Shown: piece by piece, positions 1 through 7,236 of the stretch
How positions within the stretch are numbered: the first letter of the stretch is position 1
Layout of the letters: every line of letters starts with the position of its first letter
Assembly: GCA_023412745.1 (NCBI GenBank)
Contig: JAEZBZ010000067.1
Coordinates: 1-12,728, forward strand
From: Pseudomonadota bacterium
Lineage (GTDB): Bacteria > Pseudomonadota > Alphaproteobacteria > Rhizobiales > Hyphomicrobiaceae
Length of the DNA stretch: 12,728 nucleotides
Reading direction: 5' to 3'
Notes under the pieces: model-generated
Told to the model about the DNA's origin: nothing
The model's database searches: none
Seen by the model: the letters and a program-made list of their open reading frames with translations, nothing else
Program-made: the position numbers and the translations under genes

Positions 1-118
1 CTGACCCGCGATCACAGGCCGAGCCGTGCAGCACGCCAGGGTCTGCCTGGCACAAGAGGATCGATCGTGCGCCGAGTTCGTTCTCCTCACAGGCGCAACC
101 CCTTTGCGGAGAATGACG

Positions 119-532
119 ATGAGCCAAAGCCACACGGCCGAGATGCTGCGCACGCATCCCAATCCGCAGCCCGCGGCGCTCGATAAAATCGCGGCCTGCA
201 TCAGCGCGCTTCAGGATTGCGCGCAGGCGTGCACGAGTTGTGCTGACGCCGATCTCAGCGAAAAAGACGTGAAAACGATGGTGCGCTGCGTGCGCCTCAA
301 CAACGATTGCGCGGATCTGTGCGGCGTGACGGCGCGCTTGCTGTCACGGCCCAGCATGGCCGCGCCGGAAGTCTGGGCAGCCCAGCTTCAGGCCAGCATC
401 ACCGCCATGCGGGTGTGCGCAGACGAATGCGAACGCCACGCCAAGCAGCACGATCATTGCCGCGTCTGTGCGGAAACCTGCCGCGAATGCGAACAGGCGT
501 GCAGCGCCGTGCTGAGCATGATCCGGCATTGA
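119..532 (+). CDS. Cys-rich four-helix-bundle copper-storage (Csp/DUF326-like) protein
   Basis: Small helical protein of 137 aa with 14 cysteines (27, 34, 38, 41, 57, 64, 68, 100, 104, 114, 117, 121, 124, 128), mostly spaced CxxC, CxxxC or six residues apart so that they line the inside of a helix bundle. This is the hallmark of the Csp family, whose cytosolic and Tat-exported members bind many Cu(I) ions through thiolates. No Tat or Sec signal is visible, so a cytosolic Csp3-like form is inferred. The frame is open upstream to an ATG at 26, but GGAG at 108-111 sits 7 nt before the ATG at 119 and only 1 nt before an ATG at 113, so 119 is preferred. It lies beside csoR and copA, which supports a copper-buffering role. 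It converges on csoR. No CsoR-type palindrome is seen upstream of it. Confidence 0.85.
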   Translation: MSQSHTAEMLRTHPNPQPAALDKIAACISALQDCAQACTSCADADLSEKDVKTMVRCVRLNNDCADLCGVTARLLSRPSMAAPEVWAAQLQASITAMRVCADECERHAKQHDHCRVCAETCRECEQACSAVLSMIRH

Positions 533-558
533 CGACCGCGCGCCCCGCCGACCGACCT

Positions 559-573
559 GTGAGCCGCGCTCAC
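559..573. terminator. Small stem-loop between convergent csp and csoR
   Basis: A perfect 6-bp inverted repeat, GTGAGC-CGC-GCTCAC, lies in the 37-bp gap between the convergent csp and csoR genes and overlaps the csoR stop codon. It has no clear T-tract on either strand, so it is at best a weak terminator or mRNA 3'-end structure. This is the only structure seen in that gap. Confidence 0.25.
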
Positions 574-845
574 CGGTTGGCGCGTGACAGCACCTCGATT
601 AGCTCGGCGATCTTCTTGCGCTGCTCATCCGCGTCGCCGCTGGCGATCGCATGCTCGACGCAGTGCGCCACGTGCTCGCGCAGCACTTCCTCCTCGACAC
701 GGCGCAGCGCCGCCGTCACCGCCGCGATCTGGGTCACGATGTCGATGCAGTAGCGATCGTCCTCGACCATGCGCGCCAGACCGCGCACTTGGCCCTCGAT
801 CCGGCCGAGCCGCTTCAGGCAGGACGCTTTAGTGTCTTTCATCAT
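570..845 (-). CDS. csoR: CsoR-type copper-sensing transcriptional repressor
   Basis: A 91-aa all-helical regulator of the CsoR/RcnR/FrmR family (DUF156). The family hallmark RxxGQxRG-like segment is at about residues 15-22. The Cu(I) ligand set Cys-His-Cys is present as C33, H58 and C62, with the same 25- and 4-residue spacings as C36/H61/C65 of M. tuberculosis CsoR. Known CsoR proteins are tetramers that release operator DNA on binding Cu(I). Here the gene diverges from copA, and two CsoR-like palindromes lie in the shared 78-bp region. The inference is copper-dependent derepression of copA plus autoregulation. Two adjacent ATG codons (845 and 842) are possible starts, and neither has a Shine-Dalgarno sequence. 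A nickel (RcnR) or formaldehyde (FrmR) sensor is less likely given the ligand set and neighbours. Confidence 0.9.
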   Translation of the reverse strand: MMKDTKASCLKRLGRIEGQVRGLARMVEDDRYCIDIVTQIAAVTAALRRVEEEVLREHVAHCVEHAIASGDADEQRKKIAELIEVLSRANR

Positions 846-849
846 GGCG

Positions 850-876
850 TTGACAAATACCCCAACGGGGTATAGT
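850..876 (+). promoter_or_regulatory. Candidate copA promoter (TTGACA ... TATAGT)
   Basis: A perfect -35 hexamer TTGACA (850-855) is followed by TATAGT (871-876) as the best -10. The spacer is 15 bp, shorter than the usual 17. The first CsoR-like palindrome (857-873) fills the spacer and runs into the -10, so a bound repressor would block polymerase. Transcription would start near 883, giving a leader of about 40 nt before copA. The short spacer keeps confidence moderate. Confidence 0.45.
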
Positions 877-882
877 CGTCAA
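854..882 (-). promoter_or_regulatory. Candidate csoR promoter (TTGACG ... TATTTG)
   Basis: On the minus strand TTGACG (882-877) and TATTTG (859-854) are separated by 17 bp. The start point would be about 847-848, almost at the csoR ATG (845), which would make the csoR mRNA essentially leaderless and fits the absence of a ribosome-binding site. The element overlaps the operator at 857-873, so autoregulation is expected. The -10 is a weak match. Confidence 0.35.
857..873. promoter_or_regulatory. CsoR-like operator O1
   Basis: Perfect inverted repeat ATACCCC-AAC-GGGGTAT. C-tract/G-tract palindromes flanked by TA are the known recognition type of CsoR/RcnR-family repressors. It sits between the divergent csoR and copA genes and overlaps the candidate promoters of both. 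Confidence 0.75.
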
Positions 883-891
883 GCCAGCAAC

Positions 892-908
892 ATACCCCCC
901 GGGGGTTT
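892..908. promoter_or_regulatory. CsoR-like operator O2
   Basis: ATACCCC-CCG-GGGGTTT has the same 7-3-7 layout as O1 with one arm mismatch in the outer positions. Its centre is 35 bp from that of O1 and 24 bp before the copA start. A second site in the copA leader suggests tighter repression of copA than of csoR, which is an inference. Confidence 0.65.
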
Positions 909-923
909 ACTGCGGAGAGCATC

Positions 924-3488
924 ATGTCCGCCCATGAGCATCATCATAACGGCCAGCCGAAGCCTGCTAGCGGCTCATGCTGCTGCGCGCACAACCACGA
1001 CACATCCGGCGCAACGGCCGCGAAAGCCAAGGATCCGGTGTGCGGCATGACCGTCGATCCGGCCACTGCAAAGCACCAGGCCGTGCACGACGACACGACC
1101 TATTATTTCTGTGCCGCCGGCTGCAAAGCCAAGTTTGAAGCCAATCCAGATCGCTACCTGAAGTCTGCCGCGCATACTGATGCTTCAGCCATTGCTGACG
1201 GGCAGGCCAAGGATCCGGTTTGCGGCATGACCGTCGATCCGGCCAACGCAAAGCATCAGACTGTGCACGACGACACGACCTATTATTTCTGTGCCGCCGG
1301 CTGCAAAGCCAAGTTTGAAGCCAATCCAGATCGCTACCTGAAGCCCGAGGAACACCCTGCTGAGCCTGTCCCCGAAGGCACCATCTACACATGCCCGATG
1401 CATCCCGAGATCCGGCAGGTCGGTCCGGGCTCCTGCCCGCTGTGCGGCATGGCGCTGGAACCCGAACTCGTCACCGCCGACGCGGCACCCAATCCCGAGC
1501 TGATCGATTTCACGCGGCGGCTGTGGATCGGCGGTGCGCTGGTAGTGCCGGTGTTCATTCTCGAAATGGGCGGCCATCTGACCGGCCTGACGCACTGGAT
1601 CGGCCAGCAGAACTCCAACTGGATTCAGCTCATCCTCGCTACGCCCGTGGTGCTGTGGGCGGGCTGGCCATTCTTCGAGCGCGGCTGGCATTCGCTGAAA
1701 ACACGCCACTTCAACATGTTCACGTTGATAGCGCTCGGCACCGGTGTGGCCTGGCTCTACAGTGTGGTCGCCACGCTGGTGCCGGGCCTGTTCCCTGAGG
1801 CGTTGCGCGGACATGACGGCGCGGTCGGCGTCTACTTCGAGGCGGCGGCCGTGATCACGGTGCTCGTGCTGTTCGGGCAGGTACTGGAACTGCGCGCCCG
1901 CGAACGCACAGGCGGCGCCATTCGCGCGCTGCTCGATCTCGCCCCGAAATCCGCCCGCCGCGTCCGCGCGGACGGCACGGACGAGGACGTCTCGCTCGAT
2001 CTCGTCGCGGCGGGCGATACGCTGCGCGTGCGCCCCGGCGAAAGCGTGCCGGTCGACGGCGAACTGATCGAGGGCCGTAGCTCGGTCGATGAATCCATGG
2101 TCACAGGAGAGTCGATGCCCGTGACCAAGACGGCCGGCTCGCCCGTGATCGGCGGCACCATGAACCAGACTGGCAGCTTCACCATGCGCGCCGACAAAGT
2201 CGGCCGCGATACCATGCTGGCCCGCATCGTGCAGATGGTGGCGCAAGCCCAACGCAGCCGCGCGCCGATCCAGCGCGTCGCCGATAAGGTCAGCGGCTGG
2301 TTCGTGCCGCTGGTGCTGGCCGTCGCGGTGCTGGCCTTCGCGGCCTGGTCAATCTGGGGGCCGGAGCCGCGCATGACGTTCGCACTAATCGCGGCGGTAT
2401 CGGTGCTGATCATCGCCTGCCCCTGCGCACTCGGGCTCGCCACGCCGATGTCGGTGATGGTTGGCGTTGGCCGCGGCGCGCAGAGCGGCGTGCTGATCAA
2501 AAATGCCGAGGCGCTGGAACTAATGGAGAAGGTCGATACCGTTGTCGTCGACAAGACCGGCACGCTGACCGAAGGCCGCCCGAAGGTCATGGCAATCCAA
2601 GGGATTTCTGGACACACTGAGAACGATATCCTGCGGTTGGTCGCCAGCCTGGAGCGCGGCAGCGAACATCCACTCGCCGCAGCCATCGTCGCCAGCGCTG
2701 AAGAGCGCGGCCTGAAGCTGAGCACTGCGACTGATTTCGACTCTCCCGTCGGCAAGGGCGTGACCGGAGCGGTGGAAGGCCGCCGCATCGCGGTCGGCAA
2801 TCAGCGCCTGATGCAGGATCTCGGTATCGACGCCGGCGCGTTGGAAAGCAAAGCGAATGGCTTGCGCGCCGATGGCGCCACCGCGGTTCTGGTTGCGATC
2901 GATGATCAGCCCGCCGGCGTGATCGCAATTGCCGATCCAATCAAATCGACGACGCCCGCCGCGATCGCAGCGCTGCACGCAGACGGAATTCGTGTTGTGA
3001 TGCTAACCGGAGATAACACCGCGACCGCCCGCGCCGTAGCGAAGACACTCGGCATCGACGACGTCAAGGCGGAGGTGCTACCGGAGGACAAAGCCAAGGT
3101 CGTCTCCAATTTGCGCGATGAAGGCCGCGTCGTGGCCATGGCCGGCGACGGCGTTAACGATGCCCCTGCGCTCGCCGCCGCCGACGTCGGGATCGCCATG
3201 GGCACCGGCACCGATGTCGCCATTGAGAGCGCCGGACTGACGCTGGTGAAAGGTGATCTCACCGGCATTGTCAGGGCCCGGCACCTGTCGTCCGCAACTA
3301 TGCGGAACATCCGCCAGAACCTGTTTTTCGCGTTCATCTATAACGCGCTCGGCGTACCGGTCGCGGCCGGCATTCTCTATCCGACGTTCGGTATCCTGCT
3401 GTCGCCGGTGATTGCGGCCGCTGCAATGGCGCTGTCTTCGGTCAGCGTGATTGGCAATGCGCTGCGGCTCGGGCGGACAAAACTATGA
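924..3488 (+). CDS. copA: Cu(I)-exporting P1B-type ATPase with tandem YHS domains
   Basis: An 854-aa P-type ATPase that pumps Cu(I) out of the cytoplasm using ATP. From the N-terminus: a His/Cys-rich leader (1-30), YHS domain 1 (about 35-80), YHS domain 2 (about 95-140), and a heavy-metal-binding domain with CPMHP and CPLCGM motifs (about 155-180). These replace the usual CxxC HMA domains. The core has membrane segments from about 200, the actuator TGES at 394-397, the CPC ion site at 499-501, the phosphorylated DKTGT aspartate D543, the HP dipeptide H582-P583, and GDGVND at 741-746. Y806-N807 in TM7 and the M835-x2-S838-S839 motif in TM8, together with CPC, are the Cu(I) signature of the P1B-1 subclass. 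GGAG at 914-917 fixes the ATG. It is divergent from csoR and is expected to be derepressed by copper. Its stop lies only 2 bp from the stop of the convergent receiver gene. Confidence 0.96.
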   Translation: MSAHEHHHNGQPKPASGSCCCAHNHDTSGATAAKAKDPVCGMTVDPATAKHQAVHDDTTYYFCAAGCKAKFEANPDRYLKSAAHTDASAIADGQAKDPVCGMTVDPANAKHQTVHDDTTYYFCAAGCKAKFEANPDRYLKPEEHPAEPVPEGTIYTCPMHPEIRQVGPGSCPLCGMALEPELVTADAAPNPELIDFTRRLWIGGALVVPVFILEMGGHLTGLTHWIGQQNSNWIQLILATPVVLWAGWPFFERGWHSLKTRHFNMFTLIALGTGVAWLYSVVATLVPGLFPEALRGHDGAVGVYFEAAAVITVLVLFGQVLELRARERTGGAIRALLDLAPKSARRVRADGTDEDVSLDLVAAGDTLRVRPGESVPVDGELIEGRSSVDESMVTGESMPVTKTAGSPVIGGTMNQTGSFTMRADKVGRDTMLARIVQMVAQAQRSRAPIQRVADKVSGWFVPLVLAVAVLAFAAWSIWGPEPRMTFALIAAVSVLIIACPCALGLATPMSVMVGVGRGAQSGVLIKNAEALELMEKVDTVVVDKTGTLTEGRPKVMAIQGISGHTENDILRLVASLERGSEHPLAAAIVASAEERGLKLSTATDFDSPVGKGVTGAVEGRRIAVGNQRLMQDLGIDAGALESKANGLRADGATAVLVAIDDQPAGVIAIADPIKSTTPAAIAALHADGIRVVMLTGDNTATARAVAKTLGIDDVKAEVLPEDKAKVVSNLRDEGRVVAMAGDGVNDAPALAAADVGIAMGTGTDVAIESAGLTLVKGDLTGIVRARHLSSATMRNIRQNLFFAFIYNALGVPVAAGILYPTFGILLSPVIAAAAMALSSVSVIGNALRLGRTKL
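1026..1163 (+). repeat. Intragenic direct repeat, copy 1 (YHS domain 1 of CopA)
   Basis: A 138-bp unit encoding one complete YHS domain (DPVCGM start, YYFCAAGC metal-binding motif). It recurs exactly 180 bp downstream with only 6 base differences; the last 81 bp (1083-1163) are identical to copy 2. Confidence 0.95.
1206..1343 (+). repeat. Intragenic direct repeat, copy 2 (YHS domain 2 of CopA)
   Basis: Second copy of the YHS-encoding 138-bp unit, in frame with the first (60-codon period). The 42-bp linker between the copies (1164-1205) is not repeated. Identity of silent positions points to a recent duplication or ongoing gene conversion. Confidence 0.95.
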
Positions 3489-3490
3489 AA

Positions 3491-3931
3491 CTATAGAGAG
3501 TCCGCAGCCTCGTTCGGCTTCGCGAGGCTGGCCACGTTGCGAATGATCACGTCCGGATCGGTTGGCTTGTTGACAACGGGAGCCGACCATCGTTGCGCAA
3601 GCTCATGCTTGCTGCCGTGACCTGTGTGGAAGAGAAACGGAACGCCGATCTCATGGAGCTGCGCCGCGAGCGGACCGACCTCTTCACGCCCCAACCGAAC
3701 GTCCAGTATCGCTGCAGCTAAGCCGCGCTGCCGGGCGAGCGCACAACCGATAGCCAAAGTATTGGCAGGACCGACAACAGTTGCGCCTGCAGCCGCAAGC
3801 GCAATTTCAAGGTCCCAAGCCAATAACGGCTCGTCCTCCACGAGCAAAATTCTCAATCCTGCTAAAGCTTTCTGGGTCATACTAAAAAGACCCACAAGCA
3901 GGGGAGAAGTTCCCCGATCCTGAACTATCAC
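3491..3931 (-). CDS. Single-domain response regulator (FAT GUY-like receiver)
   Basis: A stand-alone receiver domain of up to 146 aa with no output domain. Seen directly: acidic pocket E32-D33-E34, phospho-acceptor D77 in an LDVRLG context, T103, and K122 in NKP. The stretch PFLFHTGHG (98-106) resembles the PFxFATGY signature of alphaproteobacterial FAT GUY receivers, with A to H and Y to H changes. Family knowledge: such proteins take phosphate from HWE/HisKA2 kinases and modulate the general stress response. It follows the HWE kinase on the same strand after a 65-bp gap, so it is the likely partner. The 5'-most start is GTG at 3931; an ATG at 3880 (129 aa) leaves a typical receiver N-terminus and may be the true start. 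Neither has a clear Shine-Dalgarno sequence. Confidence 0.88.
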   Translation of the reverse strand: MIVQDRGTSPLLVGLFSMTQKALAGLRILLVEDEPLLAWDLEIALAAAGATVVGPANTLAIGCALARQRGLAAAILDVRLGREEVGPLAAQLHEIGVPFLFHTGHGSKHELAQRWSAPVVNKPTDPDVIIRNVASLAKPNEAADSL

Positions 3932-3996
3932 GAGTAATTTATGCCTGGGCTACCCGAATGCCACAGGACGATCCGCTGCCTGACGATTGCGCGGCG

Positions 3997-6900
3997 CTAC
4001 GGGGCATCGGTAAAAGCAATCATTCCGAGCAGATGCGATGTGCGCTTGCCATCTTCCGAGATAGGGAGCACGACATACTCAAACCTGAGTGGAGCTCCGC
4101 GTTCCAAGGACAGGCTCGCCCTGTCATAGAAACAACCTCTTTCGCTGGCCGCTCGTCGATACGCGGCATCCAGCGACCGTAGAATGTCGGCCGGATCGGC
4201 AGCGCGCTGGCGTTCCTCCAATCGCTTCACCAAAGCCGGACCGACGGAGGTGACTTCAAACTTCGGTTCCCCGGCACTGCCGCCCACTGAAACGATGAAA
4301 GCATTTCCGGCGCCCGGCATGGTTTCGAGGTGCAGCTTATCCAGGCACGGCAAGCTTCGCCCCTTCTTCAGTTGCGTCCAGGAGCGGCACACAGCCTGCA
4401 ATTCATAAGCCGCGGTCTGCGGCAAACCATCACCGCTGCCCCCAACCTTCATCTCGGCCGCCACACATGTCGCCGGAACATTCAAATGCCATTCGATGCC
4501 ATGCGGTTTCCACTCCAACCGCGCTTCCCCATCAAGGGCGCGGCTGACCATAGCCTCGACCACGGTACTGCCAAATCCACGCTCCAGGGGTACGGCAACA
4601 TCGGGACCGCCGCTCTCCCGCCAATTCATGCGGAAGCGGCGATTTCCCTCGCGCGTTTCAATTTCCCAGCCGATCTCGATACGTCCCCCCGGCGTGCTGA
4701 GCGCCCCGTGCTTGGATGCATTGGTGGCCAGTTCGTGCAGGGCCAGGCCGATATTTTGCGCCGCCTCCGGCTTCAATGTTACCGACGGCCCCAACAGCAC
4801 CAACCGATCTTCTGACAGGTCGACGAAAGGCGACAACTGTGCACGCACCAACTCCATGACGGGCACGCCGCGCCAGTCCTGATTAACCAGCAAATCGTGG
4901 GATTGCGCGAGGCCTGCGAGACGCGCATTGAAACGACCATTGAAATCCTGAATGTCCCGACTGGTGCGTGCGGTCTGCCGCGCCATCGCCTGTATAACAG
5001 CCAGCAGATTCTTGGAGCGGTGCGACAGCTCCCGCATTATGAACCGCGTATGATCTTCCCTGCGTCTCTGTTCTGAAATATCGCGGAACATGATCGAAAC
5101 CGCGATAATGTGACCATCCGCATCGCGCATGGGTGAACCGCTGATCGAGACCGGGATGGTCGTGCCATCCTTGCGACGGCGGATGTCTTCCCGCCTCACA
5201 TACTCTCCTCGGATTGCAGCATCGAAAACACTATTGGATCGCTCTCCAACCCCGGCCACGAGAAAATTGCTCGGCTGGCCGATAGCCTCCGCGGGCGTAT
5301 AGCCAAACATCTGTTCCGCGCTCGGATTCCAGCTCAGCACGCGACCTTCCTGAGACATGCTGACAATCGCATCCGATGCGGCTTCGACAATCGCCGCAAG
5401 ATGCGCCTGCACAATTTGTGCCTTCTTCGCTTCTGTAATCTCCTCACAAATGACACCGAGCCCAGCGACGTCTCCCTCGACACGCAGCGGATAAAGCTGC
5501 GCCACCCATATGCGTTCGAGATTGGGCCTATCCGGCGTTGTTCCAGTAAATTCCAGCCCAGTTACAGGGTCTCCGGTTTCCAACACGTGCTGCAACTGCG
5601 GCCCTACGGCTCCGACCACACAAGGCGCCATCTTCAGAAACGGCTTGCCAATAAGCTGCTCGGCAGGCAATCCGATCATGTCTGCCAGCACGCGATTTAT
5701 GCGCCGGACCCGCAATCGACGATCGAGCAGCGCCAGCCCTATCGTTGCGGAATCGTAAAGCGACTGCAATTCGTCCAAGCGTTCCGCAGTTTCCCGAAGC
5801 AATGCTTCGCGATGCGCCTGTGATTCTTTTTGTTCCGTTATATCCTGATCAATGCCTCTGGCGGTCCGGGCGCGCCCGTCCGAACCCAATTCCACCGTTC
5901 CCCTCGAACTGACCCAGATCACTTCTCCATTAGGCCTATTGAATTTGAATTCGGAGGCGAATGGTCCACCCTGTTCGATCTGCACGGTTTCGCTGATGAT
6001 ACGATCGCGATCCGATTCATCGATCTGCGACCAGAATTCTTTTCGCCGAGGAGGGTTGGCCGTTTCCGTAAATCCGTACAAAACGGCCATCTCCGGCGAC
6101 CATTTGGCCTTCCTTTCCAGGAAATCGTATTCCCAAACCCCTGCTCCCGCCGCCGTCAGCGCCAAGCGCAGCCGCTCTTCGCTCGTGCCCACCTCGCGTA
6201 TCGATTTCACCAAGGCCGCACCGACACGATCCGCTTCGGCAAGGCCGGTTTGGGGCGCGGCGTCAAATCGCGTATAATTCGTAATATTCGTCAGAAATTG
6301 AATCGGCGCGGCAATCCGCCGGGCAAATAGAGCTGCTAAACCGATTGACGCACAAATCAGTGCTGCGGCGATGATCGCAAATCTCAGCCATTCCTTTCGT
6401 GCAACCGCTTGCAAGGCGGTTTCGGGCACCGCCGCCGCCGTCGTCCAATTTGTTAATTCCGACGAGTTGATAGCGCGTATGACTTCGACGCCTTGTCGAT
6501 TTTTTCCCTTGGCGACGGCCACATTGTGCTTAATCTGCGCGGCTTCCGACGGGGACACAGATGCGCCGATCCGTCCCTCGCCCTGGGTTGAAACGGCGAT
6601 GAGCTTCCCGCTTTTGTCCGTGATAGCGATGGACGCGGCACGCGAGCCGATATCCTTTTCCAACAGCGGTACCAGTATTTCTGTGGGAATGGCGACTGTC
6701 AGAACATACCTGAATTGCCCGTCCGCTATCACAGGAATACGGACGCCAACCATCGGCTTAACCGGCGAGCCTTCATAAAATAGACCCGTTATCTCGGGCA
6801 TACCGGTCTGAAGAACGGTTCTGATCCGCTCTATGTCATTCGGCGGAGGATTTGGAACGCGTGACGGCAAGGACGTATTGACGATCTGCGTACCGTCCAC

Positions 6901-7236
6901 CCGATTTACGATAACGACCCACCCGCGAGAACCCTGCATCTGACGACTGCGTTGTGCGAAGCCGTCATAGTCACCTCCCTGAAGCATCGGCGATGAGGCC
7001 AGCGCCTCGCCGAGGCGCCAATATCCCATCATCTCGCGATCCAGATCGGTGGAGACACTTTCCACTCCGCCCAGGATACGGGCTTCTATGCCGCCGCGCT
7101 CGGCCTCCATCAATTGCCAGAGCGCCAAGCCGCCGAGCGCGATCGTAGGCAAAAGAATTGCCAGACACATTGCCAATAGTAGGACGGATAACGGCCATCC
7201 CCGCCGACGATTCAACTGCACCTCGGAACTACCCAC
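3997..7236 (-). CDS. Membrane-bound CACHE/PAS HWE-family sensor histidine kinase
   Basis: Very large sensor kinase; residues are numbered from an upstream in-frame ATG at 7317 (1106 aa). Domains: TM1 (about 43-68), periplasmic double-CACHE-like sensor (about 72-308), TM2 (about 312-331), a HAMP-like linker, three PAS domains (about 380-495, 515-628, 640-750), and an HWE catalytic core. H766 in SHRSKN is the phospho-acceptor; the N-box is HELATNASKHG with N866; W899-R900-E901 is the WxE motif that names the family. Residues about 971-1106 form an extra C-terminal domain resembling PAS_5. The likely start is the GTG at 7236, because GGAGGG (7246-7241) lies 4 nt before it, while the ATG at 7317 has no ribosome-binding site; starting at 7236 removes 27 residues. 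Signal unknown. The receiver gene downstream is the likely phosphate acceptor. The gene looks somewhat less GC-rich than its neighbours. Confidence 0.93.
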   Translation of the reverse strand: MGSSEVQLNRRRGWPLSVLLLAMCLAILLPTIALGGLALWQLMEAERGGIEARILGGVESVSTDLDREMMGYWRLGEALASSPMLQGGDYDGFAQRSRQMQGSRGWVVIVNRVDGTQIVNTSLPSRVPNPPPNDIERIRTVLQTGMPEITGLFYEGSPVKPMVGVRIPVIADGQFRYVLTVAIPTEILVPLLEKDIGSRAASIAITDKSGKLIAVSTQGEGRIGASVSPSEAAQIKHNVAVAKGKNRQGVEVIRAINSSELTNWTTAAAVPETALQAVARKEWLRFAIIAAALICASIGLAALFARRIAAPIQFLTNITNYTRFDAAPQTGLAEADRVGAALVKSIREVGTSEERLRLALTAAGAGVWEYDFLERKAKWSPEMAVLYGFTETANPPRRKEFWSQIDESDRDRIISETVQIEQGGPFASEFKFNRPNGEVIWVSSRGTVELGSDGRARTARGIDQDITEQKESQAHREALLRETAERLDELQSLYDSATIGLALLDRRLRVRRINRVLADMIGLPAEQLIGKPFLKMAPCVVGAVGPQLQHVLETGDPVTGLEFTGTTPDRPNLERIWVAQLYPLRVEGDVAGLGVICEEITEAKKAQIVQAHLAAIVEAASDAIVSMSQEGRVLSWNPSAEQMFGYTPAEAIGQPSNFLVAGVGERSNSVFDAAIRGEYVRREDIRRRKDGTTIPVSISGSPMRDADGHIIAVSIMFRDISEQRRREDHTRFIMRELSHRSKNLLAVIQAMARQTARTSRDIQDFNGRFNARLAGLAQSHDLLVNQDWRGVPVMELVRAQLSPFVDLSEDRLVLLGPSVTLKPEAAQNIGLALHELATNASKHGALSTPGGRIEIGWEIETREGNRRFRMNWRESGGPDVAVPLERGFGSTVVEAMVSRALDGEARLEWKPHGIEWHLNVPATCVAAEMKVGGSGDGLPQTAAYELQAVCRSWTQLKKGRSLPCLDKLHLETMPGAGNAFIVSVGGSAGEPKFEVTSVGPALVKRLEERQRAADPADILRSLDAAYRRAASERGCFYDRASLSLERGAPLRFEYVVLPISEDGKRTSHLLGMIAFTDAP

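Noticed and set aside
35..51. 6-bp hairpin GCCAGG-GTCTG-CCTGGC upstream of csp
   Set aside because: Short stem with no T-run; could be the end of an unseen upstream gene but cannot be supported. Nothing else is seen in bases 1-107.
26..118. Upstream extension of the csp frame to the ATG at 26
   Set aside because: No ribosome-binding site at 26, while GGAG at 108-111 fits the ATG at 119; the extra residues do not resemble a Tat or Sec signal.
1185..2252. Long open frame (355 codons) antisense to copA
   Set aside because: It is the mirror of a GC-rich real gene; the translation is His/Ala/Gly/Arg-rich without domains, and copA is fully supported on the other strand.
1832..2800. Second long open frame (322 codons) antisense to copA
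   Set aside because: Ser/Thr/Arg-rich low-complexity translation with no recognisable motif; a shadow of copA codon use.
3505..3530. 8-bp inverted repeat (CAGCCTCG / CGAGGCTG) just past copA as a copA terminator
   Set aside because: It lies inside the receiver coding region, has a 10-nt loop and is not followed by a T-run.
3888..3913. EcfG-like promoter for the receiver gene (GGAAC ... GTC on the minus strand)
   Set aside because: The -35-like GGAAC is present, but the -10 reads GGTC/GTCT instead of CGTT, and the start would fall almost on the ATG at 3880. Not enough to call.
3901..3915. Small palindrome GGGGA-GAAGT-TCCCC upstream of the receiver
   Set aside because: Only a 5-bp stem, no T-tract, no known operator type; may be chance in GC-rich DNA.
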